64,000 bases of DNA from positions 1 through 64,000 of the forward strand of contig NZ_JAAGBB010000024.1 in assembly GCF_018129085.1 (NCBI RefSeq), read 5' to 3'. This DNA is from Plastoroseomonas hellenica. GTDB taxonomy: Bacteria; Pseudomonadota; Alphaproteobacteria; Acetobacterales; Acetobacteraceae. Position numbers and translations under genes: made by a program. Shown here one piece after another: positions 32,872-41,390 of this stretch; within the stretch, counting starts at the first letter, position 1; each line of letters starts with the position of its first letter. The notes beneath the pieces are model-generated. The model was not told the origin of the DNA. It made no database searches and worked only from the letters and a program-made list of their open reading frames with translations.

Positions 32872-33678
32872 GTGAGCGAATATCTGAAGGCCCGCTACGG
32901 CAGTGCGGATTTCGCGCTGCCGGATCCCTTGCCGGAGGCGTTCCGCGCCCTCCTCGATCGCCGCGTGACGCGCCGCTACCGCGCGGCGCCGGTGCCGGAT
33001 GCGCTGCTGGACGCCGTGCTGGCCGGCGCGCAATCGGCGCCGAGCAAGTCCGACCTGCAGCAATATTCCATCGTCGTCACCCGCGACGCCGTGAAGATCG
33101 CGGCCGTCGCGGGCTGGATCGGCAGCATGCCCTGGATCACGCAGGCGCCGGTCTTCCTGCTGTTCTGCGGCGACATGCGGCGCGGTCAGCGCGTGGCCGG
33201 CCTGCATGGGCGGGAGCACGCGAACAACAACCTCGACACCTTCCTCAACACGGCGGTCGATGCGGCGCTTGCGATGGGGGCGGCGATGACGGCGGCCGAT
33301 GCGCTCGGCCTCGGCACCTGCCCGATCAGCTATGTGCGCAGCCATATCGAGAAGGTGGCGCCGCTGTTCCGGCTGCCGAAGGGGGTCTATCCCGTCGCGG
33401 GGCTGACGCTCGGCTTCCCGGAGGAACGCAACGCCCCCTCCCCGCGCCTGCCGGCCAGTGTCGTCGTGCATCGTGAGACCTATGACGATGCGGCGCTGGA
33501 AGCTGCGCTGCCCGGCTATGATGCGCTGCGCCCGTCGGCGAAGCCCCGCTATCCGGAGGTGCATGGCGCGGCGCCACAGGGCTGCGCCTGGTCGGAGAAT
33601 GTCGCGCGCCAGCTTTCGGTGCCGGAGCGCTTCGGCTTCGCGGCCTGGCTCCGCACCCGCGGCTTCGACCTTGCCTGA
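32872..33678 (+). CDS. Nitroreductase family flavoprotein (NfsA-like)
   Basis: A 268-residue FMN-dependent reductase. RRVTRRYRAAPVPDALLD is the usual start of the nitroreductase fold, AGAQSAPSKSDLQQYSIVVV-like text binds FMN phosphate, and the LGLGTCPISYVR region lies at the active site, followed by an NfsA-like C-terminal extension. It should reduce quinones or nitroaromatics with NADPH. The GTG start follows GAGGAGGATGCGGGC. The next gene overlaps its end. Confidence 0.83.
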   Translation: MSEYLKARYGSADFALPDPLPEAFRALLDRRVTRRYRAAPVPDALLDAVLAGAQSAPSKSDLQQYSIVVTRDAVKIAAVAGWIGSMPWITQAPVFLLFCGDMRRGQRVAGLHGREHANNNLDTFLNTAVDAALAMGAAMTAADALGLGTCPISYVRSHIEKVAPLFRLPKGVYPVAGLTLGFPEERNAPSPRLPASVVVHRETYDDAALEAALPGYDALRPSAKPRYPEVHGAAPQGCAWSENVARQLSVPERFGFAAWLRTRGFDLA

Positions 33679-34414
33679 CGACGCCGCCCGCCCCGATCCC
33701 CGTGCCGACAACCCGGGCGGCGCGGATGCCGAACCTGGCCGGCGCCGCGGACGCCGCGCCGCACGGCCGCGTAACGCCGCCGCACTGATCCTCTGGCGCG
33801 ACACGCCGGCGGGGCCGGAGATGCTGATGGGCCGGCGGCACGCGAAAAGCCGCTTCATGCCGAATGTGCTGGTCTTCCCGGGCGGCGCCGTCGATCGCGC
33901 CGACCACTATGCGAAGCCGCTGACGCCGCTGCCGGAGGCGACGCGCATCGCGCTGGAACGCAAAGCGACGCCTTCCCTCGCCCGCGCGATCGCGGTGGCC
34001 GCGGTGCGGGAGCTTTATGAGGAGACCGGGCTGGTCCTCGGTGAGCGGCAGGGCGCCGGTCTCGCGCCCGATCTTGCCTGCATTGGCTACCTCTGCCGCG
34101 CGGTCACGCCGGCCGCGAGCCCCATCCGCTTCAATGCGCGCTTCCTGCTGGCGCCCGCCGAGCGGGTGCAGGGGGACATCGCGGGCTCTGACGAGCTCGA
34201 CGGCATCGGCTGGTACACACGTGACGCAGCGCATGCCGATGCTCTGGCACCGATCACTGCGCTGGTGATGAAGGAGTTCCTCGGCTGGCACTGCCTAGTG
34301 CCGAGTGCGCGAGTTTCGCATCCAATGGCGTTGTTCCAGGGATTGGATGGGAAGACTGTGGAACACTCATCCGTGGGCGCTCAGGCTGCGGCTAGACCGG
34401 TGACGAGCAGATAA
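33671..34414 (+). CDS. NUDIX hydrolase
   Basis: A 247-residue NUDIX hydrolase of the NUDT19/NUDT8-like type. After an Arg/Ala-rich leader come AALILWRDTPAGPEMLMGRRH, FPGGAVDRAD and the NUDIX helix AVAAVRELYEETGLVLGE with the metal glutamates. It could hydrolyse CoA esters or other nucleoside diphosphate derivatives. I propose a TTG start inside the end of the nitroreductase gene (8-nt overlap), because no ATG or GTG precedes the domain at a sensible place; this is uncertain. Confidence 0.75.
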   Translation: MPDDAARPDPRADNPGGADAEPGRRRGRRAARPRNAAALILWRDTPAGPEMLMGRRHAKSRFMPNVLVFPGGAVDRADHYAKPLTPLPEATRIALERKATPSLARAIAVAAVRELYEETGLVLGERQGAGLAPDLACIGYLCRAVTPAASPIRFNARFLLAPAERVQGDIAGSDELDGIGWYTRDAAHADALAPITALVMKEFLGWHCLVPSARVSHPMALFQGLDGKTVEHSSVGAQAAARPVTSR

Positions 34415-34540
34415 ATCAGACGCCCGGCGTGCCCTTGCTTGAGCAGGCTTCCGGGTTCCCGCGATCATCAATGTCAGTCGACGCGCCAGCGGTGCCGCGT
34501 GTTGGACCGCGCGAATTCCGCTGCTCCACGATTGGAAGCG

Positions 34541-35404
34541 TCAGTGTGGTGAGCAGAAGACGTGCGGGTTATCGAAGGACGCCAGCCATGAAACATCCAC
34601 ATGGCCATCGATGCGCATGATCGGATCGAAGATATTGGGCAGGACTTCGTACGAGTAGTCATGCTGATTGAGGATTTCGAAGATCGCGCTCAGGGTCGAC
34701 ACGCGGTCGGCGAACAAGAAGTTATGAATCTCCAAATCGATCACCGGGCGCTGCGTGAGGATCCTCCTCGCCCCCTGAAGAGCTTCGAGATCGCTTCCCT
34801 CCACATCCATCTTGACGAAATCGACCCTCAACGAGGGGTCGACATCGTCATCGAGAGCGACGACCTGGATATGATCCGTGCTCGACCGGTCCGAACCGGC
34901 CACAAGCACCACGTTGCCGGAATTCCGGTGATATGGAAGCGTGGCGTCGCCTGAGCCGACGGCCCTGGGATGCACGAGCACGTTTGTGCAGTTGTTCAGC
35001 GCGGCATTGCGACGAACGACTTCCGCGTTCGCCGGAAGTGCTTCCCACGCATGCACTTGACCCGTCTTCCCCGTCATCAGGGAAAAGAGCACCGTCATCA
35101 TGCCGTGATGAGCGCCGCAATCGAGAATGTTGAAGCCTGGCCGCACATTCTCCAGGCACCACTGCCGCTCGGGCATGAACTGATCGGGAGAGGAATCGTA
35201 CCAGGATTTCCCCGTTTCGTCAGAAATTAAGAAATCAAAAACAAAAGGGCCGAACTTTCTACCGTTAGCTACATATTCTTTGAAGTTCATTTCGCAAATT
35301 TCCGCTAAGCTGATATTTTCGGTGCCATTTGATTCAGCTTTTTGACTTCGGATCACTGTTTTGAAAAATCTGGCGATCTTTCGCAAAGACGTGGATTCGT
35401 CCAT
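34541..35404 (-). CDS. FkbM family methyltransferase
   Basis: A 287-residue SAM-dependent methyltransferase of the FkbM type, usually O-methylating sugars or glycolipids. Motifs: FNILDCGAHHGMMTVLFSLM (SAM site), AWEALPANAEVVRRNAALNN, and VDFVKMDVEGSDLEALQGA. The first 60 residues are lysine-rich and AT-rich compared with the window, a sign of recent transfer. The ATG at 35404 follows GGGGAGGAGGACC. It is the last gene of the minus-strand arm of the polysaccharide locus, 38 nt after the giant glycosyltransferase. Confidence 0.87.
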   Translation of the reverse strand: MDESTSLRKIARFFKTVIRSQKAESNGTENISLAEICEMNFKEYVANGRKFGPFVFDFLISDETGKSWYDSSPDQFMPERQWCLENVRPGFNILDCGAHHGMMTVLFSLMTGKTGQVHAWEALPANAEVVRRNAALNNCTNVLVHPRAVGSGDATLPYHRNSGNVVLVAGSDRSSTDHIQVVALDDDVDPSLRVDFVKMDVEGSDLEALQGARRILTQRPVIDLEIHNFLFADRVSTLSAIFEILNQHDYSYEVLPNIFDPIMRIDGHVDVSWLASFDNPHVFCSPH

Positions 35405-35442
35405 GGTCCTCCTCCCCTTATCTGGCCCTACATTCTTCCACA

Positions 35443-38400
35443 CTAACTAAGCCGCTCCGTGTTGACCCGTAGCCCTTGCAGCATGCCGCGGAACCGGCGC
35501 CCTAGGCTGTCCCAGGCGTGTTCCTCCAGCCACGCCGCCGCACGCACCTGGTAGTGGCGGCGCATCGGTCGATTGCGCAGCAACGCATCGACGCCCTGCG
35601 CAACGGCCTCCGCATCGAGGCTCTCGAAGCGATGGACCGCACCAATCACCTCCTCGAAGATCGCCACCGGCGTCACCGCCACCGGTGCACCGCTCGCCAG
35701 GGCGACGCGAATGGCCGCGCTCGAGGATTCCTTGCTCTCGTCATAGGCCAACACGACCAGATCGCATTGGGAAAGCCGGTGCTGGCATTCCTCCAGAGGC
35801 AGGAATTCCGTCTCCCAGGCGATCGCGTCGGCAAGGCCGAGCGACTCAGCCAAAGCCTGGCAACGCGTCAGCTCCGTACGCGGCGCGTAGGGATGTAATG
35901 CATTCAGCAGCTTCAGTTGCAGCCCTGGCCAGCGTGCCTTCAGTATCGAAGCAGCTTCGATCAGCCGGCCGATCCCCTTTCCTGGAGCCAGGAATCCGAA
36001 GCATCCGATCACTGGCGCATCTTCATTGGAGAGGGCTCGCGCCGCCGGCGCAACCCAATTGGCCGGTGCTCCTTGCGGGAACAGCGTCACATTGGCCGTC
36101 AGTCCCAGGTCCTTCAACAGATTCAAATCAGCGACTTGGTGCACCACTACGCGAGCGATTCCACGGAGCACTTCGAGGGTGGCCAGGCGATCCTCTTCGG
36201 GAATCTCCATGATGCGCGGCGCGGCATGAAGCGTAACCGTCACGACGCGGCCTGCAACGCGCCGGTCGAGCAACAGATGCCTGAGCTGCTGCCATTCGAT
36301 CAACCCCGGCTGATGTTGGATGACCACGACGTCGGCATCCAGCACTGCGATCTCTCGCGCCAGGGTTTCGGCGGTGTGGACATCAGTTATGGTCCAGCCG
36401 ACCCGAACCCGCTCCTTGCCGACCGATGACGGCGCTGTGCGGGAATCGCAGATGATCGTGGTCTGCATCGCCGCACCCGCGTCGCCCATGCCCTTTGTTA
36501 GGAAGCGCGAATACTCGGCGATCCCGCAGCGCACATCCCAGGTGGAGACCCAGGCGAGCCGCATCGGCCGCGGCGCGGCGGCCAGTAGTATGTCGATCAT
36601 CATATCCCAGGCGCGGTCGGCCCAGGCCGCGGCGTCCAGCCGCTGCACGAGAGCAGCGCGCGCGCGCTCGGCCATCCCGGCGAAGCGTCCGCCGCCGCCC
36701 TGGAGATCCTGGAACGCCTCGCGCAGCGCCCGTACAAGGTCGTCGCGATCCGGCTCAACCCAGACAGAGCCCGCAGATGCAATATGGCTGCGCGATGGCG
36801 CGAAGCGGTAGCCAATGAAGCGCGCCTCATCGGGCGTGCAGAAGTCGAGGTGACCGCCGAAGCCGGTAACGATCAGCGGGATGCCGGCTGCCACGGCCTC
36901 CGCCGCCGGCATGTTGAAACCCTCCCCCCGCGCCGGCAACACCATGACGTCGGCGGTACGGTAGAGGTCGAGCAAGGCCTCGCCAGCGAGATCCTCGTTG
37001 ACGAAGGTGATTTCCGGCAGTTCCGGATCGGCCATGCGCAGCGCGGCGATCTGCTCGGCCACGTCATTGTGCGGGTTCGGGAAGCCTTTGATCACCAGCC
37101 GGACGGAATCGCCGCGCCGGAATGCCGCCGCATAGGCCGCAAGCAGCGCATCCACCCCCTTCCGCGGGAAGCAGGATGAGACGTGAACGAAGGTGAAGGG
37201 CTCATCGATCGGGCGGGGTCTGGACGAGCGCTGTTCACCGATGCTGAAGAAGGCATCGAGGCTGGGTGCATAGCCGGCGGCGGCGATCGGCAAGCTGACA
37301 CCGGAATCGATCAGTGCCTTGGCGACGAAAGATGAAGGCGCGAGGACGCCCCGGAAGCCACCGTTGATGCGTGCCACCGTCTCCGCCGGCAGCAGCGATT
37401 CCTCCCAGAACACCATGACGGCGGCGCCGTCGCGCGGGTCCTGCGGCACATGGATCGGATAGTGCTGGCTCAGGACTAGCTCCGGCCCTGTCACGGCAGG
37501 TGGTCGGGATATCAGTTCCGAGACCGGCCCAAGTTCCTCCGTGGGGACGCCGTCGAGCGTTGTGGCCGGCCCATTCTCCCAGGGTAGGATTCGTATCCTG
37601 CCCGGCTGCCGGGCCTCCAGCGCCAGGGCCGTGGTGCGGTTGACTATGGCCAGGCTGTAGCTGCCGCTGATGTGGCCGGTCACGGTCACCCGAAGGTTAG
37701 CGGCCATAATGTCCCGCGCCGTGCGGCTGGCTGGCGGAGCAGCGCCGGCCGAGAGCAGCGCCTGCATCAGCGTCTGCGTATGCCGTTCAAGCCGGAAACG
37801 GCCCAGCACTTCGCGCTGCCCAGCGACGATGCGCGCGCGCCGGTCCGGATCGCGCGCGAGCTGGAGCATCGCGTAGCCCACCGCCTCGGGTGCGCGGTCC
37901 TGCAGCAGGACACTGGCGCCGCTGAGGGTATAGGGCACCGCTCCGGCCGGCCAGGCGAGGACCGGCACGCCATGCGCCATCGCCTCGATCAGCGGAACAC
38001 CAAAACCTTCGTGATGGCTGAGCGATACGTAGAGGTCCGCAGCCTGATACCATCCATGCAGCGCCTCATCCGACACCGGACCCGTCAGAATGACATCGCC
38101 GTCCAGCCCATGCAGCGCGATCCTTCGACGGATCTCCGTCGGATACTCTGCCTCATCTCCCGCCGAGCGGCCGACGAGCACCAGCCGGGCCGGCTTGTCC
38201 CATTCCCCGCGGAAGGTAGCGAAGGCATCCACCAGATCCGCCTGCCCCTTTGAGGCGACGATGCGGCCGACGAAGAGGATGGTGAAAGGCTGGTCACCGG
38301 GCCTGGGCGCATCCGCCCCGGATCCCGCGCGGGCGCGTATCGCGTCCACATCGAAGAGAAGTGGGCAGGCTGCCGGCGACGTGTAGCCAAAGGCGCGCAG

Positions 38401-40167
38401 TTCCAGAGCGTTGTAATCGCTGTCGGCAAGCGCGGCATACATATGCGGCCGCATGATACCGAGCTGCTGCCGGCCGATCTCGGCGTAGCGGACCGAAACC
38501 GGGAAATCCGAGAGAAATTCCGGCGGTGTGATGTTGTGGTACATTAGGATCTTACGCGCGGGTAGTGCCAGGATGCGATCCAGCGCGTCGTAGCCCATGG
38601 AGTGATGCACGATGAGAACATAGTCGTCGTGCTGCGGCAGGTCGCCGATCTCCAGCAGATCATCTGCCAGCGCCGGATGCCGGTGCTCCACAAAGATCTC
38701 ACTCTCATAGCCCTGGCCGCGCAGCCAGCTGCGGATCAGTAGCATGCTGTTGGTGATCGCATCGCCCGGCGCCGAGCCTGAATGGAACTGATGCACCACG
38801 AGGGTAAGCCGATGCGCGGGCGAGAGCGGTATCGGGCTGGAAGCCAGGGCCGCCGATCCGATCGCATGGGATGGAATTACCCTGTGCGAGGCGACCCTGG
38901 TCTGCAGGGCGGAAGCCAGATAGGCATCGCTGCGTTGATGCAGCCACCGCCAGCCCCCCGGCGCGATCCGCCTGAGCCAGGCGTCGGCCGCCCTACTGCC
39001 GGGGAGCCGCACAGCGACACGAGTTGCCGCATAAAAGGCGATGCGCGCGGCTTTCTTGAGGTGGCCGCCATCCTCGCCCGCGCTGCGCTTCAGCCGTTCC
39101 ACCCGGGTCGGCGCCATGCCCGCCTCCACCAGGGCGAGGCCCAGGCGGCCACGGGCGGCTTCACGCGCCGCACGTATAGGCGCTGTCAAACGCCAGGAGG
39201 TGCTCGTATGGATGTGAGCAAGGCAGGTCTCTGCGGCCTCGGCGCGGCTGACGGCGATGGTGGTGCGTGCGGCTTCGCGGCGCGCCGTCGCTTCAGCCTG
39301 CACCGCCCTTGCTTCCACCCGCGCGGCCCGCGTCTCCGCCTGATTGGCGCGCGCGCCCGCTTGCATGGCCTGTGTCTCCGCCTTCAGAGCCCTCAGCTCC
39401 GCCTGCCCGGCGCGCGCCTCCGCTTCGCCTGCGCGCGTCTCGGCGCCAACAATCCGGTTGAGTTGTTCCGTATCGCCCGCGCGAATGAAGTCATCGAACA
39501 CATTCGGCGGCGTCGCGAAGGCTGATGACAATGCCTCCCAATGTTCGGCAGCGATATAGAAGCGGTTCAGGCCGTCGAACCACGCGAAGCGATAGTTGGC
39601 CGAGAGCAGCAGCGGCTCCCATTCCGAGAACGCTTCCTCCTGCGACAGTGGCTTGGTGGCCTCGACCAGCACGATCCAAGGGCGGTGCCGCGCGAAATCC
39701 GCGCCAGCCAGCACCTCCGCTTCCGATCCTTCGACATCGACCTTCAGGAAATGGATCTCTGCCGAGGCGTGCTCGTCGCAGATCGTGGCCAGGCGACGCG
39801 AAGGGGTCTCGTGCTCCCGGACCTCGAACCCGGCCGCACGATGCCGATCGGCGATGTCGCCGTGCGTGGTCGAAAGTCCGGTGCCAACCACCTCGAAGAA
39901 GCGCACAGGTTCCGAACTTACGCCCACGGCGACGGCGAGGGTCACGTCGCGCGGCCGCGCTCCGGCAATGCGCACTGCGAAGGACGGGTTGGCTTCGATA
40001 TTGATGCCGCGCCAGCCCCGGTCGCTGAAGGCGCGAGTGATGGAATACTCATCCGGATGTGCCGCCCCGACATCGATCCAGAAACCTCGCTCCACGTGCT
40101 TGAGCGCTCGCCAAAGCATAACGTCTTCAAAATTCTGCGCATACGAGATGAAGGTCACGGGCACCAC
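35443..40167 (-). CDS. Giant fusion: FkbM methyltransferase, coiled coil and three GT4 glycosyltransferase domains
   Basis: A 1574-residue protein. Residues 1-240 form an FkbM methyltransferase (SYAQNFEDVMLWRAL, WIDVGAAHPDE, FLKVDVEGSE). Residues 241-300 are eight alanine-rich heptads, then STSWRLTAPIRAA, a linker typical of such fusions. Three GT-B/GT4 units follow: about 450-810 (FVGRIVASKGQ, HHEGFGVPLIEAMAHG), about 825-1195 (HVSSCFPRKGVD, RGEGFNMPAAEAVAAG) and about 1205-1574 (WDVRCGIAEYSRFL, CFGFLAPGKGIG, DESKESSSAAIRVAL). It would build and cap several residues of one glycan. GTG 40167 is the probable start; GTG 40164 or 40158 are alternatives. Confidence 0.88.
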   Translation of the reverse strand: MVPVTFISYAQNFEDVMLWRALKHVERGFWIDVGAAHPDEYSITRAFSDRGWRGINIEANPSFAVRIAGARPRDVTLAVAVGVSSEPVRFFEVVGTGLSTTHGDIADRHRAAGFEVREHETPSRRLATICDEHASAEIHFLKVDVEGSEAEVLAGADFARHRPWIVLVEATKPLSQEEAFSEWEPLLLSANYRFAWFDGLNRFYIAAEHWEALSSAFATPPNVFDDFIRAGDTEQLNRIVGAETRAGEAEARAGQAELRALKAETQAMQAGARANQAETRAARVEARAVQAEATARREAARTTIAVSRAEAAETCLAHIHTSTSWRLTAPIRAAREAARGRLGLALVEAGMAPTRVERLKRSAGEDGGHLKKAARIAFYAATRVAVRLPGSRAADAWLRRIAPGGWRWLHQRSDAYLASALQTRVASHRVIPSHAIGSAALASSPIPLSPAHRLTLVVHQFHSGSAPGDAITNSMLLIRSWLRGQGYESEIFVEHRHPALADDLLEIGDLPQHDDYVLIVHHSMGYDALDRILALPARKILMYHNITPPEFLSDFPVSVRYAEIGRQQLGIMRPHMYAALADSDYNALELRAFGYTSPAACPLLFDVDAIRARAGSGADAPRPGDQPFTILFVGRIVASKGQADLVDAFATFRGEWDKPARLVLVGRSAGDEAEYPTEIRRRIALHGLDGDVILTGPVSDEALHGWYQAADLYVSLSHHEGFGVPLIEAMAHGVPVLAWPAGAVPYTLSGASVLLQDRAPEAVGYAMLQLARDPDRRARIVAGQREVLGRFRLERHTQTLMQALLSAGAAPPASRTARDIMAANLRVTVTGHISGSYSLAIVNRTTALALEARQPGRIRILPWENGPATTLDGVPTEELGPVSELISRPPAVTGPELVLSQHYPIHVPQDPRDGAAVMVFWEESLLPAETVARINGGFRGVLAPSSFVAKALIDSGVSLPIAAAGYAPSLDAFFSIGEQRSSRPRPIDEPFTFVHVSSCFPRKGVDALLAAYAAAFRRGDSVRLVIKGFPNPHNDVAEQIAALRMADPELPEITFVNEDLAGEALLDLYRTADVMVLPARGEGFNMPAAEAVAAGIPLIVTGFGGHLDFCTPDEARFIGYRFAPSRSHIASAGSVWVEPDRDDLVRALREAFQDLQGGGGRFAGMAERARAALVQRLDAAAWADRAWDMMIDILLAAAPRPMRLAWVSTWDVRCGIAEYSRFLTKGMGDAGAAMQTTIICDSRTAPSSVGKERVRVGWTITDVHTAETLAREIAVLDADVVVIQHQPGLIEWQQLRHLLLDRRVAGRVVTVTLHAAPRIMEIPEEDRLATLEVLRGIARVVVHQVADLNLLKDLGLTANVTLFPQGAPANWVAPAARALSNEDAPVIGCFGFLAPGKGIGRLIEAASILKARWPGLQLKLLNALHPYAPRTELTRCQALAESLGLADAIAWETEFLPLEECQHRLSQCDLVVLAYDESKESSSAAIRVALASGAPVAVTPVAIFEEVIGAVHRFESLDAEAVAQGVDALLRNRPMRRHYQVRAAAWLEEHAWDSLGRRFRGMLQGLRVNTERLS
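39268..39444 (-). repeat. Imperfect 21-bp tandem repeats coding for heptads
   Basis: About eight consecutive 21-bp units encode A-E-x-R-A-x-Q-like heptads (AETRAGE, AEARAGQ, AELRALK and so on) in the giant glycosyltransferase. The spacing is exact at seven residues, so length can change by recombination without a frameshift. The protein segment should be a coiled coil. Confidence 0.7.
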
Positions 40168-40682
40168 CGAAGAGAGCCTCAGGAAAGGCAGTCTAGTCTA
40201 ACTTAAAGTAACTGATTCGACCAATTCTTACTAGAATATACTCTTATGGAACAGAATTTCCATTCTTTCACCCAATCTACAATAGACCCCCATCTATTCA
40301 CTGCACCTGAGCCAGAATTTTGCCGGCGCTGGGCAATGGCCTGACCATGAGGTGCGGATGCGGAGAATCCCGCAAGGCAGCACAGTCTGAAACCGTCGCC
40401 AGAAGCCGGCAAGCGGGCACAACGAGGGCAGTCACCAATTTGTCCGGAATATTCTTAACTCAGAACGTTCTGACAGCCCCGGGCAGCGCGCTTCGCTGCC
40501 CTGAGGCCCCAGCGTGGAAATGACATGGTGAGCCATTGCTGGTGCAAAAAGGCATGGCCTATACGGCGCAACGGGAACTGGAACGCCTTGACGGCTGCAC
40601 TCTTTCCTGGGTTGCGCGCGGCTTTCTAGCACCGCAGTGCCTTTATGCGCGATACCATTACACCAATCGCTCTGGAGATCGC
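40168..40682. other. 515-nt divergent intergenic region
   Basis: Separates the giant glycosyltransferase from the NeuD-like gene. The first 170 nt are AT-rich and probably hold both promoters. TCAGAACGTTCTGA (40460-40473) is a perfect 14-bp palindrome, and GGGCAGCG-cgctt-CGCTGCCC (40481-40501) is a perfect stem just after it. No convincing gene lies here; a frame open from 40536 continues into the NeuD-like gene but lacks conserved content. Confidence 0.55.
40460..40501. promoter_or_regulatory. Palindrome and hairpin ahead of the plus-strand polysaccharide genes
   Basis: A perfect 14-bp palindrome (TCAGAACGTTCTGA) and, 7 nt later, an 8-bp stem with a 5-nt loop. The first has the form of a repressor site; the second could be an attenuator or terminator, though no T-run follows. 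Confidence 0.4.
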
Positions 40683-41309
40683 ATGAAGCTTGTCATTGTC
40701 GGCGCTGGCGGTCACGCAAAGGTGGTGCTCGAGGTTTTCAGAGCCCTCGGGTCCCATGACGTCGTCGGCTTTATCGCCCCCGACATGCTCGGGGCGCAGG
40801 TGCTGGGCCTCCCAGTTCTCGGGGACGACACCTTGCTGCCGCGCCTGCGCAAGGAGGGCGTGCAGGCTGCTCTTGTGGCACTTGGGAACAACCGATTGCG
40901 CCAGCGCATTGGCCGCCAATTGCAGGAAATGGGCTACCTGCTGCCCGCTGCGGTGCACCCATCCGCCCTTGTCTCGCCCTCCGCGAGAATCGGGCAGGGC
41001 GTGGTCGTCATGGCGCGCGCCGTAGTCGGCACAGAAACCGTGCTGCAGGAGTTGAGCATTCTGAACACCGGAGCCGTGGTCGATCATGACAATTCCATCG
41101 GTGCCGCCGCGCATATAGCGCCTGGTTGTGCTCTTGCCGGCAACGTCGTCGTCGGCGATCGGACCCTGATCGGCGTTGGCACGGCGGTGCGGCCCGGCAT
41201 TCAAATCGGAGGCGATGTGATCGTGGGAGCCGGCTCGGCCGTTGTATCGAATCTAGAGGCCGATTGCCGGGTTGGAGGTACCCCCGCCAAGCCGTTGCGC
41301 AACCGCTGA
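40683..41309 (+). CDS. NeuD/PglD-like sugar acetyltransferase
   Basis: A 208-residue hexapeptide-repeat acyltransferase. The N-terminal Rossmann-like part starts KLVIVGAGGHAKVVLEVF; the C-terminal left-handed beta helix has repeats such as SARIGQGVVVMARAVVG and ILNTGAVVDHDNSIG, where His 134-135 region holds the catalytic histidine, and ends GTPAKPLRNR. Relatives acetylate the amino group of UDP-4-amino sugars. It is the first gene of the plus-strand arm of the polysaccharide locus and fits with the DegT aminotransferase further on. Confidence 0.87.
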   Translation: MKLVIVGAGGHAKVVLEVFRALGSHDVVGFIAPDMLGAQVLGLPVLGDDTLLPRLRKEGVQAALVALGNNRLRQRIGRQLQEMGYLLPAAVHPSALVSPSARIGQGVVVMARAVVGTETVLQELSILNTGAVVDHDNSIGAAAHIAPGCALAGNVVVGDRTLIGVGTAVRPGIQIGGDVIVGAGSAVVSNLEADCRVGGTPAKPLRNR

Positions 41310-41390
41310 CTGGCGTCATACAGAGTGGCAGCACTTGTCAGCCACAGGTGACTATTGGAAAAGGGCATACTTGAGGGAAGCCCGTACACA

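Noticed and set aside
34415-34540. tRNA or attachment site at the start of the polysaccharide locus
   Set aside because: I looked for cloverleaf arms and a GTTCRA-type T-loop and saw none. The gap between convergent genes is short and unremarkable.
39268-39444. CRISPR array
   Set aside because: The repeats are 21 bp, contiguous, coding and in frame with a heptad pattern; there are no spacers. No other array-like pattern occurs in the window.
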